Source: Archangium sp. (GTDB taxonomy: Bacteria > Myxococcota > Myxococcia > Myxococcales > Myxococcaceae). Taken from it: a stretch of DNA of 64,000 bases. Each line of letters starts with the position of its first letter. Positions within the stretch are counted from its first letter, which is position 1. Positions 20,125-29,276 of the stretch are shown one piece after another. Both the position numbers and the translations under genes were made by a program. The stretch is from NCBI GenBank assembly GCA_030681645.1, contig JAUXRX010000018.1, forward strand, positions 124,001-188,000. The letters run 5' to 3'. The notes under the pieces were generated by a model that searched no databases, was not told the DNA's origin, and was given only the letters and a program-made list of their open reading frames with translations.

Positions 20125-21960
20125 TCACCGCGGCTTGCTGAGCCGCGCGTCGACCGAGGCCCCCGACTCGTCGGCGAGCGAGCGCGCCTTCGCCAGCAGG
20201 TCCTCGCTCTTCTTCTTCATGTCCGCCACGTAGGCCACGTCGGCGAGGTCGCGCAGGTTGATGGCCACGTTCCACAACCCACCGCGCACGCCCGCAAACC
20301 CCATCTGCACGCCCACCGCCGCGTCGGTGAGCGAGTTGGGGTTTCCCACCGCCGCCGCGTCGTTCGCCAGCTGCATCGCCTCGAAGCTGAGCTCTGCCGT
20401 GCGCCACGGCACGTCGATGGCGATCTTCAGCCCGTCCTGCATCTTCTGCTTCCGCAGCGCCTTCTCTTCCGCCGTGCCTTGCGGCAGGCGGCGCGCCTCC
20501 ATGAACGCGTTGAAGGCGTTGGTGTCTTCGTCGATGAGCACCGACAGCGAGTCCTTCACCCGCTGCGCACCCGCGGCGATGCGGGCCAGCTCGGCGTCGC
20601 GGCTCTCCGTTCCCTCTTTGCCGTGGGTCAGCGTCGCCACCATGGAAGCCAGCGCTGCGCCCAGCGAGCCCGCCAGCGCGGCGATCGAGCCACCACCCGG
20701 GGCCGGCGTGTCGCGCGAGACCTCGTCGGTGAAGTCCTTCACCGTCATCGACACCAGGGCCTTCGCGCTGGTGGAGGGCAGCCCGAGGACCTTCTTGTCG
20801 AGCTCGAAGGGCGCCACGTCGTTGAGGCCCAGCGACGAGACTGCGCAGCGAAGCACGTCGATCAGCGGCCCGCCCGGGCTCTTCCCCTGCAGCGCCTGGT
20901 AGTGCCGGCCCGTCTCGAGGAGCGCCTGGTACGGCACCAGCCCCACGATCTCGCTCCCCGTCACCACCAGCCCCCGCGCAGCCGCCAGCCGGCGCGCTTC
21001 GTCGTACACCACGTGCAGCGGGGTCAACTTGTAGTTGGTCATGTTGATGCTGACCTGCGCCCGCTTGTAGTCGTCGACGTACCAGCCGAGCGCCTTGCAG
21101 TGCTTGAAGGTGCCCGGCCGGTAGACCTTCTGCCCCTCGAGCGCAGTGAGGTCGACCCCCGCCTGGACCAGCAGCGCGTCGAGATCGTACCGGTGCTCGC
21201 CCGCGCAGTGGGTCTTCACCTCGGCGTAGCTCTTCCCCACGAAGGCACACGAGCCGCAGGGGAAGGTGGCCGCCGCGTACTTCAGCTCCTTGCCGCGGTA
21301 ATAGAACGGGGTGGTGTTGCCGCTGCGTGCCACCCGCCCGCGCTCCCTCAGCTCGTAGGCGAGCTCGGCCGCGTGGTTCTTGTCGGTGCTGTTCAGGTTG
21401 ATGTTCCAGGCGATCAGGAACTCCCGGGCGCCGATCACCGTCGCGCCGCTCTTCGCGTTGAACGCCGCGGGCCCGAAGTCAGGCTTCCAGAAGGGGTCGG
21501 CCAGCTTCTTCGAGAGGCCCTCGTACTCTCCCTTGCGGATCTCCGAGAGGTTGCTGCGCGCCGGGCTTCCCGCGGCCTCCTCGTAGAGGAAGACCGGAAT
21601 GCCCAGTTCCTTCCCCACCCGCTCGCCCAGCCGCTTCGCCAGCGCCACGCAGTCCGCCATGGTGACGCCCTCGACCGGGACGAAGGGGCACACGTCAGTC
21701 GCGCCCATGCGTGGGTGCGCGCCGCGATGGGTCGACATGTCGATGAGGGACGTCGCCTTCGCGATCGCCTGGAAGGCGCCTTCCAGCACGGCCTCGGGCT
21801 CGCCCACGAAGGTCACCACCGTGCGGTTGGTGTCGGCGCCGGCCTCGACGTTGAGCAGGGTCACCCCGCTGACAGCCTCCGCCGCCGAGGTGATCTGCTT
21901 GATCTTCCCCGCGTCACGACCTTCGGAGAAGTTGGGAACGCACTCGACGATTCTCGCCAT
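20125..21960 (-). CDS. ftcD: Bifunctional formiminotransferase-cyclodeaminase
   Basis: 611 aa. Transfers the formimino group of N-formimino-glutamate to tetrahydrofolate and then deaminates it to methenyl-THF, a late step of histidine breakdown. Formiminotransferase region begins at residue 1 (ARIVECVPNFSEGRD) with active-site His82 in STHRGAHPRMG; the second subdomain contains AQVSINMTNYK (about 301-311). The cyclodeaminase domain begins at about 405, with APGGGSIAALAGSLGAAL. Compared with the animal enzyme there is an extra segment of about 70 residues (about 215-285) containing CGSC (235-238), H251, C252 and H256, a zinc-finger-like set. An in-frame ATG at 21972 is an alternative start. 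No other hut genes are nearby. Confidence 0.9.
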   Translation of the reverse strand: MARIVECVPNFSEGRDAGKIKQITSAAEAVSGVTLLNVEAGADTNRTVVTFVGEPEAVLEGAFQAIAKATSLIDMSTHRGAHPRMGATDVCPFVPVEGVTMADCVALAKRLGERVGKELGIPVFLYEEAAGSPARSNLSEIRKGEYEGLSKKLADPFWKPDFGPAAFNAKSGATVIGAREFLIAWNINLNSTDKNHAAELAYELRERGRVARSGNTTPFYYRGKELKYAAATFPCGSCAFVGKSYAEVKTHCAGEHRYDLDALLVQAGVDLTALEGQKVYRPGTFKHCKALGWYVDDYKRAQVSINMTNYKLTPLHVVYDEARRLAAARGLVVTGSEIVGLVPYQALLETGRHYQALQGKSPGGPLIDVLRCAVSSLGLNDVAPFELDKKVLGLPSTSAKALVSMTVKDFTDEVSRDTPAPGGGSIAALAGSLGAALASMVATLTHGKEGTESRDAELARIAAGAQRVKDSLSVLIDEDTNAFNAFMEARRLPQGTAEEKALRKQKMQDGLKIAIDVPWRTAELSFEAMQLANDAAAVGNPNSLTDAAVGVQMGFAGVRGGLWNVAINLRDLADVAYVADMKKKSEDLLAKARSLADESGASVDARLSKPR

Positions 21961-21996
21961 GCCTTGACCCATACCAAACTCACCGGCGCGTGTAGT

Positions 21997-22035
21997 GCCG
22001 AGTGCGAGCGCGCGAACGCAGGGCGTGCACTCGGC
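21997..22035. promoter_or_regulatory. GCCGAGTGC-N21-GCACTCGGC dyad in divergent region
   Basis: Perfect 9-bp inverted repeat with a 21-nt spacer, lying between the divergent starts of ftcD (21960) and the lipoprotein gene (22081). It could be a two-site operator or an mRNA hairpin in the lipoprotein leader. Confidence 0.3.
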
Positions 22036-22080
22036 CGGGTGACTGTTACGGTGCGGGTCCTTTCTGGAGGAGATACACAC

Positions 22081-24708
22081 ATGCGTGACTCGATTTTCCG
22101 AACGTCCTCTCTCATCTGGCTCGTCGCCGCGGCGCTCTCTGCGTGCGGCCCGGCGGGTGTGATCTCGGGCAAGGTGACGGTGGAAGGTGGAACGGCGGGC
22201 GGCATCGCCGTGATCATCTACGGGCCTCAGAGCGCAGCGGCGGTGACGGGTGACGACGGCGCCTTCAGCGTGGGCAGCCTCCCCGACGGCAAGTACGTGG
22301 TGCGCGCCACGGTGCGCGGCGCCGACGTCGAAGAGCTCAGCGTCACCACCACCATCACCCAGGGCGCCGCGTCGCCCGAGCCGATCCTCGCGTTCCGCGC
22401 CTCGACCGCGAAGGTGAGCGGGCGCGTGGTGATGGCCGATGGCAGCGGCCCCGAGAACCTCACCGTCACCGCGGTCGGCCCCGAGACGCGCGGCGCGCGC
22501 ACCGCCGCCGACGGCTCGTTCTCGTTCGAGAACCTGAAGACGGGGGCGTACCTGATCAGCGTCGAGGCGAAGGACACCCTCGAGGGCCGCGTGGCCGTGG
22601 GCGTCAACGCCTCGGGCCCCGTCGATGCGGGCGAGCTGCGCCTGACCCCCATCGGGCGCCTCAACGGCATCGTCACCTACAACACCATGCCGGTCGCCAA
22701 CGCGCCGGTGGTGGTCACCGGCACGCGCGCTTCGACCGTGACCGACGCCATGGGCCGCTTCAGCCTGCTCGACGTGCCCACCGGCAACCAGGCCGTGCTG
22801 GTGCGCGTCGGGTCGGCGCCGTTCTTCCGCTCGGCCACCGCGATGGTGATGGTGGCGCGCGGCACCAACCCCGACCTCACCATGGCGCTCACCGACGACG
22901 CGCCGAGGACGGGCACCGTCACGGGCGTGGTCACCTTCCACGGTCCGCGCAGCCCGCGCGACATCACCGTCAGCGCGCTGGGCTCGGGCGTGACCGCCAC
23001 GCCGCAGCTCAACGGCGCGTACTCCCTGACCCTGCCCGTCGGGGTGTGGGACGTCACCGCCACCGCGCCGCAGCACCCGCCCCGCCTGCTGGGGCGGGTC
23101 ACGGTGATCGAGGGCCAGGCGCAGTCGCTGCCGGGCGCCGAGGTGTCGTGGTACCGCCCCATCTGGCGTTCCACCTCGGACATCTCGCCGCCCAACTCGC
23201 TCACCTTCGGCGCCCTGAACGACAACGTTCCGTGGACGCTGGTGGGCTTCAACGACTCGGCGCCGCGCCTCGCCCTGGTGAACTCCACCACCGCGGACTT
23301 CCGCATTCTCGCGGTGGGCTCGACCGCGGGGCACCGCATCTCGAAGGGCGGCAAGTACGCCGGCTGGTACGTGCCGGGCACCAGCACGGTGTTCGTCTAC
23401 GAGATCGCCACCGCCGTGCTGTCGGTCTTCAGCGCGCAGCAGCCGCCTCCCGTGGTGGTCAGCACCGATCAGATCGAGTTCTCGAGCGACGAGTCGGCCA
23501 TCTTCATTCGCCGACGCGCGGTGGACCCGACGCCCAACCCGACCATCCTGAACCTCACCCGCATCAAGTTCGCCACCGCGAGCAACGTCGAGATCTTCCC
23601 GGCCTCCGGGAGCGCGACCCAGATTCTCTCGACCAACGTCGATCGCTGGTTCGTGCGCGACGCGGCCAACGACGTTCGCCTGGTGACGCCGACCATCGAC
23701 GTGCCGCAGGTCTTCACCCAGGTGCAGCAGTTCAGCGCCACCCCGACGGCCTGGGCCACCACCAACTGCGGCGCGACCTGCCAGATGATGGTGCTGAGCC
23801 CCACCAGCATCGCGGCGGCGGTGCGCGACAACTCGGTCAACCCGCTCCCCGGTGGCGTGACGAACTTCAACAGCCTGGGCAGCAACTTCGACAACCGGGG
23901 CGACTACCCCTGCTTCCTCAGCGCGGGCAACGCGTTCTGTGTGAGGTCGGCCGACGGCAACCACTTCGCCCTCGCGGCGGTGCCCCTCAGCTTCAAGCTC
24001 AACGAGGCGGGTGATCGGGTGATCTGGACGCTGCCGTCGGGCGCCAACCGCGCCGTCCGCGAAGAAGCGATGCCGCCCACCGGTTCCACCAACCTGGGCA
24101 GCAACGGCGTGGGCTGGAACATCGGGTGGATCTCCCCGACCCGCGCCTATGCGTACGAGGTCTCGGGCGGCCCGCGCACCCTCCACCTCGTGAAGACCAC
24201 CGGCGCGACCACCACCACCACCTCCGACCCGGACGTCGGGTCGCAGGCCGTCATTGCCCAGCCTCCGTTGCTGGTGGTGCCGCAGTCGACGACCTCCCGT
24301 TGGCGCGCCTACCTGGGCGATGGCCCGGTGCGGCTGGTCGACGTGCCCACCAACCTGCCGGTGCTGAGCGTCGCGGTGCGGGGGCTGGGCACCGGCACCA
24401 TCACGAAGTACGCGGGCGTGACCTTCGACACCGTGAGCTCGTGGATCATCGACGAGAACATGGCCACCGTCCGGCAGAACTACGTGGGCATCTCGAGCGG
24501 CGCGTCGAGGAGCGGCGCCGTGGAGTGGATGTCGATCGCCCGGCCCGGCGGCCTCGCCGCGATCTTCGTGTTCAACACCGGCGTTCTCCTCGAGTACCAG
24601 GAGAACAACGTCACGCTGAGCGCGCCCGTCGGCCAGCCAGGGGTGCTCGGCTACCTCGGCCTGGGCGAGGACCAGCGCACCATCTACGCCGCGGGCTTCC
24701 AGCCCTGA
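22081..24708 (+). CDS. Carboxypeptidase-regulatory-like lipoprotein
   Basis: 875 aa; the ATG at 22081 sits behind a strong GGAGGAG. Lipoprotein signal LVAAALSAC (Cys about 22). Residues 25-370 hold four or five carboxypeptidase regulatory-like/CnaB-type beta-sandwiches, each with the G-x-V-x(n)-TxxDGxFSFxxLxxGxYxLxV pattern (AADGSFSFENLKTGAYLISV; DAMGRFSLLDVPTGNQAVLV). The C-terminal 500 residues read like a WD40/TolB-type propeller with Trp/Tyr-rich blades. A surface or outer-membrane lipoprotein of unknown ligand. Its stop overlaps the peptidase start (TGATG), coupling the two. Confidence 0.7.
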   Translation: MRDSIFRTSSLIWLVAAALSACGPAGVISGKVTVEGGTAGGIAVIIYGPQSAAAVTGDDGAFSVGSLPDGKYVVRATVRGADVEELSVTTTITQGAASPEPILAFRASTAKVSGRVVMADGSGPENLTVTAVGPETRGARTAADGSFSFENLKTGAYLISVEAKDTLEGRVAVGVNASGPVDAGELRLTPIGRLNGIVTYNTMPVANAPVVVTGTRASTVTDAMGRFSLLDVPTGNQAVLVRVGSAPFFRSATAMVMVARGTNPDLTMALTDDAPRTGTVTGVVTFHGPRSPRDITVSALGSGVTATPQLNGAYSLTLPVGVWDVTATAPQHPPRLLGRVTVIEGQAQSLPGAEVSWYRPIWRSTSDISPPNSLTFGALNDNVPWTLVGFNDSAPRLALVNSTTADFRILAVGSTAGHRISKGGKYAGWYVPGTSTVFVYEIATAVLSVFSAQQPPPVVVSTDQIEFSSDESAIFIRRRAVDPTPNPTILNLTRIKFATASNVEIFPASGSATQILSTNVDRWFVRDAANDVRLVTPTIDVPQVFTQVQQFSATPTAWATTNCGATCQMMVLSPTSIAAAVRDNSVNPLPGGVTNFNSLGSNFDNRGDYPCFLSAGNAFCVRSADGNHFALAAVPLSFKLNEAGDRVIWTLPSGANRAVREEAMPPTGSTNLGSNGVGWNIGWISPTRAYAYEVSGGPRTLHLVKTTGATTTTTSDPDVGSQAVIAQPPLLVVPQSTTSRWRAYLGDGPVRLVDVPTNLPVLSVAVRGLGTGTITKYAGVTFDTVSSWIIDENMATVRQNYVGISSGASRSGAVEWMSIARPGGLAAIFVFNTGVLLEYQENNVTLSAPVGQPGVLGYLGLGEDQRTIYAAGFQP

Positions 24709-25823
24709 TGAGCCTGGTGCCGTTGCTGCGGGACCTGGTGGCCATCGACTCCACGTCGACCCGCAGCAACCTGCCCATCGTCGAGGTGCTGCAGCAGCAC
24801 CTGGTCGCGCTGGGGTTCCGCTGCGAGGTGCAGCGGTACCGCGACGACGCAGGGGTGGAAAAGGCGAACCTGATCGGCCAGCTCGGTGACGGGTTGCCTG
24901 AGCTGGCGCTGGTGGGCCACTCCGACTGCGTGCCCTTCGACGCCAGCTGGGGCGAGGCGCTCACCCTCACCGAGCGCGACGGCCGGCTCTTCGGGCGCGG
25001 CGCGTGCGACACCAAGGCCTTCATCGCCTGCGCGCTCACCGCCGCGGAGCGCACCAGGGGGAAGCTCACCAGGCCCTTCATGCTGCTCTTCACGGCCGAC
25101 GAAGAGCTGGGCTGCGTCGGCGCCAAGAAGCTGCTCGAGGCAGGCAAGGGCAGGGCCCGCCGCGCCATCATCGGCGAGCCGACCTCGCTGCGGCCCATTC
25201 GCGCGAACAAGGGCTACTGCCTCGCGGAGATCGACCTGCAGGGCAAGGAAGGTCACTCCGCGTACCCCGACACCGGGGCCTCGGCGATCTTCCGCGGGGC
25301 GAGGCTGCTCACGAAGCTCGAGCGCTACGCCAACGGGCCCCTGCGCGAGCAGACGCACCCCGACTTCACGCCCGGCTTCGGCACCCTCAACGTGGGCATG
25401 GCCTCGGGCGGCAAGGCCAAGAACGTCATCCCCGGGCAGATGCGGCTCACCCTGGAATGGCGTCCGCTGCCCAACCAGGGCACCGAGCTGGTGCTGCGCG
25501 CGGTGGAGAAGTTGATCGACGAGTGCTGCGCCGAAGAGCCGGGCTTCACCGCCACCGTACGCCCGCTGCGCATGGACCGCGGCTACGACACGCCGGTCGA
25601 CGCCGACGTGGTGGCCTTCCTGGCCAGGGCCTCGGGCCGCGCGCCCGACACCGTCTCGTTCGGCACCGAGGGGCCGCAGCTCGCCGCGCTGGGGGCGGTG
25701 CCGGTGGTGTTCGGGCCCGGCGACATCACCGTGGCGCACCAGACCGGCGAGTACGTGCCGATGGACGAGCTGCAGCGGGCCGCGGAGATCCTCGAGGCCG
25801 CCGTGCTGCACTTCTGTGGTTAG
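24708..25823 (+). CDS. argE: M20 family deacetylase, ArgE/DapE type
   Basis: 371 aa, normal ArgE length. Predicted zinc-dependent amidohydrolase; closest in motif to acetylornithine deacetylase (N-acetylornithine to ornithine, arginine synthesis). Visible M20 residues: GHSDCVPF (metal His), GRGACDTK (bridging Asp), TADEELG (general base and metal Glu), GKEGHSAYP (dimer-domain His) and SFGTEGPQ, the ArgE-typical S/AFGTEA segment. The start overlaps the preceding lipoprotein stop as TGATG, an odd pairing for a biosynthetic enzyme. Related M20 members act on other N-acyl substrates, so substrate is unproven. Confidence 0.78.
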   Translation: MSLVPLLRDLVAIDSTSTRSNLPIVEVLQQHLVALGFRCEVQRYRDDAGVEKANLIGQLGDGLPELALVGHSDCVPFDASWGEALTLTERDGRLFGRGACDTKAFIACALTAAERTRGKLTRPFMLLFTADEELGCVGAKKLLEAGKGRARRAIIGEPTSLRPIRANKGYCLAEIDLQGKEGHSAYPDTGASAIFRGARLLTKLERYANGPLREQTHPDFTPGFGTLNVGMASGGKAKNVIPGQMRLTLEWRPLPNQGTELVLRAVEKLIDECCAEEPGFTATVRPLRMDRGYDTPVDADVVAFLARASGRAPDTVSFGTEGPQLAALGAVPVVFGPGDITVAHQTGEYVPMDELQRAAEILEAAVLHFCG

Positions 25824-25835
25824 GATGGAGCCGCT

Positions 25836-25885
25836 GCCCCTCACCCCGACCCTCTCCCCGCTGCCACAAGGAGAGGGAGAGAGTT
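25836..25885. repeat. Dispersed palindromic repeat upstream of Cys-rich lipoprotein
   Basis: CCCCTCACCCCGACCCTCTC followed, after a short loop, by GAGAGGGAGAGAG; same family as 4880-4950 and 13754-13803. Its 3' arm lies just before the ATG at 25888 and serves as the purine-rich ribosome-binding region. Confidence 0.65.
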
Positions 25886-25887
25886 CC

Positions 25888-27909
25888 ATGCGACCCTTTC
25901 TCCTCCTCTGCTTCGCGGCGGCCTTCCTCGGGTGCCCTGCCCCCACGCCCGTGCCCGACGCCGCCGTGGTGGAGCTCGACGCGGGCGTCGAGCCCACCGC
26001 ATGTGACTCGCCCGATGACTGCGTGGCCGTCGGCGGCGCCTGCCGGCAGCTGATCTGCGAGACCGACGTTCCCTGCAGCGACGATCTCGAGTGTGGCCTG
26101 GGCGAGCGCTGCGTGGGCAGCCAGTGCCGCTTCCGGGGGTGCACCACCAACGCCGATTGCCCCACCGGCTTCTGCGACACCCCCACGTATTCCTGCGCCG
26201 AGTGTGGCGCCTCGAGCGACTGCCCCCAGGAGCGCCCCGTCTGCGACACCGGCCTGCGCCAGTGCGTGCAGTGCACGAACGACGCGCAGTGCCAGCCGCC
26301 CGGCCCCTCGCACTGCTCGACCAACGGCCGCTGCGTGGGCTGCCTGGCCGACGCGCATTGCCCCAACGGGCTCCAGTGCAGCTCGGGCAACTTCTGCGTG
26401 GGCTCGCCCTCGAACGCGCCGTGCCCCGAGGGCACCTCGTGCGGCGCGGGCCTGGTGTGCGTGCTCTTGAACCAGTCGCCGGTGTGCCTCGAGGCGTGCG
26501 CGCTGTACCAGCCGAACTGCGCTACCGGGCAGATCTGCTTCGGCCTCAACTACAGCTCGACCACCTCGCTGGTGTTCGAGTCGATGGGCCCCATCGGGGT
26601 GTGCTTCGCCCCCAACGCCGGCTTCCGCGGCCTGCGCGAGCCGTGCGTGCGCGACCCCGCCACCGGCACCAGCAACTGCCAGCCGAACCTGCAGTGCATT
26701 CCCGAGACGGCCTCGCTCGCGCTGTGCCGGCCGTACTGCAACCCGTTCGCGTCGGGCACCTGCCCGGTGGGCGAGAAGTGCACCCCGTTCGTGGGCGACT
26801 ATTCCGGCCGGGAGTTCGGGGTGTGCATTCCCGACACGGGCTTCGGCGCGAAGTGCAAGGGCGACCCGGCGTGCAGGCCCGGGCTCACCTGCCAGCCGTA
26901 CGACGACCCGTCGGATCTCGACGAGGTGGGCAGCGTCTGCCAGTTCAACGTGGGTGACGGCGGCGCCTTCGCGCCCTGCCGCGACGTGCCGCTGGCCGAC
27001 GGCGGGGTGATCGCCGCCGATCGCACCTGCAAGAGCGGCAACTGCGTGAACGACCCGCTCGTCTTCACCCCCGCGACGCCGCCGTACTACTGCTTCGCGG
27101 GCTGCGCGGCCGACGCCGACTGCGGCGACGCGGGCGTCTGCGACAGCGACTTCCCGGTGGTCACAGCCTACGGCACGGAGGGCTACGTGCGCGGCTGCCG
27201 CCCCCGCTGCGAGGCCGAGAGCGACTGCGCAGGCTACGACGCCGGGCTCACCTGCCGGGTGCGCGTGGTGGCGTCTTCGTCGACGCCGCAGTTCACCACC
27301 ACCTGCAGCCCGTCTTCCGGCCTGCTGCCCGCGGGCGCGCCGTGCACGGCCAACGGCCAGTGCCGCAGCATTCTCTGCATGCTGGACGATTCGCGCGGCG
27401 TGCGCCGCCAGGGCACCTGCGTCAACCCGTGCCGCGACGGCGAGGGCTGCGCGGTCCACGGCGGCACGCTGCCGCTGGCCTGCGCGCCCACCACGTACCT
27501 GGTCAGCCGCGGCTTCGACGGCGTGGCGGGCACCTTCGACGACAAGTTCTCCACCCCCAGGCTGTGCGCGGGCGCCGCGTGCACCAGCGATCTCGACTGC
27601 CGGCCTGATGGTGGCAGCGCGGTGTGCGCCGCGGAGCTGAGCGTGGCGAACCCCTTCGGCGCGGTCGGGCTGCGCTGCCGGGCCCGCACCTCCGGCTCCC
27701 TGCGCGGCGGCGACCCGTGCATCGCCGATTCTCAATGCGAGAGCGGGGCCTGTGGAACGCTGCAGTCGCCGTCGACCGGCACCGGCCGCGCCTGCTTCGA
27801 GGCGTGCACGGGCGCGACGGTGTGCGCGGCGTCGATGACGTGCCGGGTGGGCGGGCTGCAGCTGCCCACGCAGATGGGCCCGGTCTCGCTCGACAGCTGC
27901 GCTCCCTGA
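25888..27909 (+). CDS. Cysteine-rich lipoprotein
   Basis: 673 aa; ATG at 25888 taken because it opens the lipoprotein signal MRPFLLLCFAAAFLGC; the longer frame from 25816 only translates the repeat. Over 60 cysteines occur in short cassettes such as C-x4-DC-x(6-9)-C-x(3-5)-C (CTTNADCPTGFCD, CTNDAQCQPPGPSHC, CLADAHCPNGLQC), the Asp-x-(D/E)-C style common in myxobacterial surface proteins and similar to Dickkopf-like cysteine-rich domains. Disulfide-rich, exported; function unknown. Downstream of the peptidase gene by 64 bp, convergent with the next gene. Confidence 0.7.
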   Translation: MRPFLLLCFAAAFLGCPAPTPVPDAAVVELDAGVEPTACDSPDDCVAVGGACRQLICETDVPCSDDLECGLGERCVGSQCRFRGCTTNADCPTGFCDTPTYSCAECGASSDCPQERPVCDTGLRQCVQCTNDAQCQPPGPSHCSTNGRCVGCLADAHCPNGLQCSSGNFCVGSPSNAPCPEGTSCGAGLVCVLLNQSPVCLEACALYQPNCATGQICFGLNYSSTTSLVFESMGPIGVCFAPNAGFRGLREPCVRDPATGTSNCQPNLQCIPETASLALCRPYCNPFASGTCPVGEKCTPFVGDYSGREFGVCIPDTGFGAKCKGDPACRPGLTCQPYDDPSDLDEVGSVCQFNVGDGGAFAPCRDVPLADGGVIAADRTCKSGNCVNDPLVFTPATPPYYCFAGCAADADCGDAGVCDSDFPVVTAYGTEGYVRGCRPRCEAESDCAGYDAGLTCRVRVVASSSTPQFTTTCSPSSGLLPAGAPCTANGQCRSILCMLDDSRGVRRQGTCVNPCRDGEGCAVHGGTLPLACAPTTYLVSRGFDGVAGTFDDKFSTPRLCAGAACTSDLDCRPDGGSAVCAAELSVANPFGAVGLRCRARTSGSLRGGDPCIADSQCESGACGTLQSPSTGTGRACFEACTGATVCAASMTCRVGGLQLPTQMGPVSLDSCAP

Positions 27910-27936
27910 CCCGAAGCCCTGCAGGCCGTCGACGCG

Positions 27937-28455
27937 TCAGATCCGCACGTCGAGCACGATCAGCCCGTCGAAGGTCACGTCCTCGGCCGGCTGCCTGCCG
28001 GTGGCCGTGGCCGAGAGCTCGGCCCCCGCGTTGACGTAGGGCAGCAGGTTCACCGCGGGCACGATGTCGAAGTCGAGAATGAGCACGCCGCGGGGCGCCG
28101 GCTTGAGCGTGGCGATCTCCACCTTCGGCAGGCCCGCCGCGCTCGCTTCGGCGAACAGGTGCGCCTCGTCGACGAAGTCGAAGTTGCCCGAGGGCATCGC
28201 CGCCGGCGTGATGCGGAACTGCAGCTGCTTCAAGAAGAGCTTCGTCGCCGGGCCGGTGCCGCGCTTTTCCTGTTCGGCCTTCAGGTCGATCGTGAACCTG
28301 GCCGGGTTGGGCAGCAACGAGGGCAGCAGCCCCCCGAGCACGCCGCCACCCTGGACGCGCTGCTCTGGCAGGTTCTGCTCGACGTCGAAGCTGATCGCTC
28401 CGCAGCCGGACGCGACGATCATCACGCAACACATCAACTCAAAAGGTCGCAGCAA
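27937..28455 (-). CDS. Small lipoprotein of unknown function
   Basis: 172 aa starting at TTG 28455, chosen because GGAGGAG (28462-28468) lies 6 nt upstream; an in-frame ATG at 28434 would give a shorter signal. Lipoprotein signal ends in VASGC. Predicted beta-sandwich with LILDFDIVPAVNLLPYVNAG and LIVLDVRI. No family recognised. The start lies inside the 3' end of the upstream gene (17-nt overlap), so translation is likely coupled. Last gene of the sigma factor operon. Confidence 0.6.
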   Translation of the reverse strand: MLRPFELMCCVMIVASGCGAISFDVEQNLPEQRVQGGGVLGGLLPSLLPNPARFTIDLKAEQEKRGTGPATKLFLKQLQFRITPAAMPSGNFDFVDEAHLFAEASAAGLPKVEIATLKPAPRGVLILDFDIVPAVNLLPYVNAGAELSATATGRQPAEDVTFDGLIVLDVRI

Positions 28456-29242
28456 GAGCAGCTCCTCCGTCGGCGCGCAGCAAGGGGTCGGCCATCACCA
28501 GGTCGCCCACGCGCGCCATGACGCGGGCTGCCTCCTGCTCGGTAACGTCGTGGCCAGAGAGAAGCTCGGCCCGGTGCTCCTGGAGCAACCGGCCGAAGCG
28601 TGACCGATGCGCGGGCGGAATACCGGCGATGCCGGCGAGGTCTTCGAGGGTGGGCCCGGCCCCCAGGGCGAGGTCCTGCTTCAACTGCAGGGCGTTGGCC
28701 AACAGCCACGCGCGCGCCATCACCAGCGCATCCAGCGAGGGCTCGTCCTCGGGCAGCGCGCTGGCGCTCGGACCAGGGGTTGGTTGCGGAGAGGTCACGC
28801 CAGGCTGCAGTGGAATCGGTTCGACCTGGTACGGCATCGGCTGGGGCGCGGGCGCCTGCTGCAGCTGCTTGAGCTGCTCCCGCTGCAGCCGCGCCTCGCG
28901 CCGGTGCTTGACCGTGTAGACGGTGGTGATGATGCCGCCCGCCGCTGCGAGCAGCAGCGCGCTCCCCGCGACGACCGAGCTGCTGGGCGCATCGGTGGTG
29001 GCGTTGCTCGAGTTCGCCGACGACTGCGCGGTGGCCGACGAGTTGCGCGACTGGTTCGAGCTCCCTGACGACTGCTGGCTCGAGGCGCCCGAGGCCGCCG
29101 AGCTGTCTGCCGACTGCTTCGACGAGTTCGCGGACTGGCCCGATGAGCCCCCCGACGTGTTCGAGGTCGCCGACGTCTGCGAGAAGGTGGCACAGCCTGA
29201 CCCGAGCAGGGCCAGGGCAACGCACAGCCGGAACGGGGTCAT
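28439..29242 (-). CDS. Ser/Asn/Gln-rich lipoprotein with membrane segment
   Basis: 267 aa. Lipoprotein signal FRLCVALALLGSGC, then a low-complexity region (about 20-88) almost wholly Ser, Asn, Gln, Thr and Gly, then a hydrophobic segment (VVAGSALLLAAAGGIITTVYTV, about 90-111), a Pro/Gln-rich linker and a helical C-terminal domain (about 165-260). A Cys-lipidated head plus a later membrane segment is unusual, and the flexible Ser/Asn arm could span the periplasm. No family recognised. 34 nt after the anti-sigma gene. Confidence 0.6.
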   Translation of the reverse strand: MTPFRLCVALALLGSGCATFSQTSATSNTSGGSSGQSANSSKQSADSSAASGASSQQSSGSSNQSRNSSATAQSSANSSNATTDAPSSSVVAGSALLLAAAGGIITTVYTVKHRREARLQREQLKQLQQAPAPQPMPYQVEPIPLQPGVTSPQPTPGPSASALPEDEPSLDALVMARAWLLANALQLKQDLALGAGPTLEDLAGIAGIPPAHRSRFGRLLQEHRAELLSGHDVTEQEAARVMARVGDLVMADPLLRADGGAALAATF

Positions 29243-29276
29243 GCCCCGTATTGCAGGTCGCCCGCGCCGTGGATCG

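Noticed and set aside
22081..24186. Long minus-strand open frame ahead of ftcD and across the lipoprotein gene
   Set aside because: Antisense shadow of a GC-rich gene; composition is Arg/Ala/Gly-heavy with no signal or domain.
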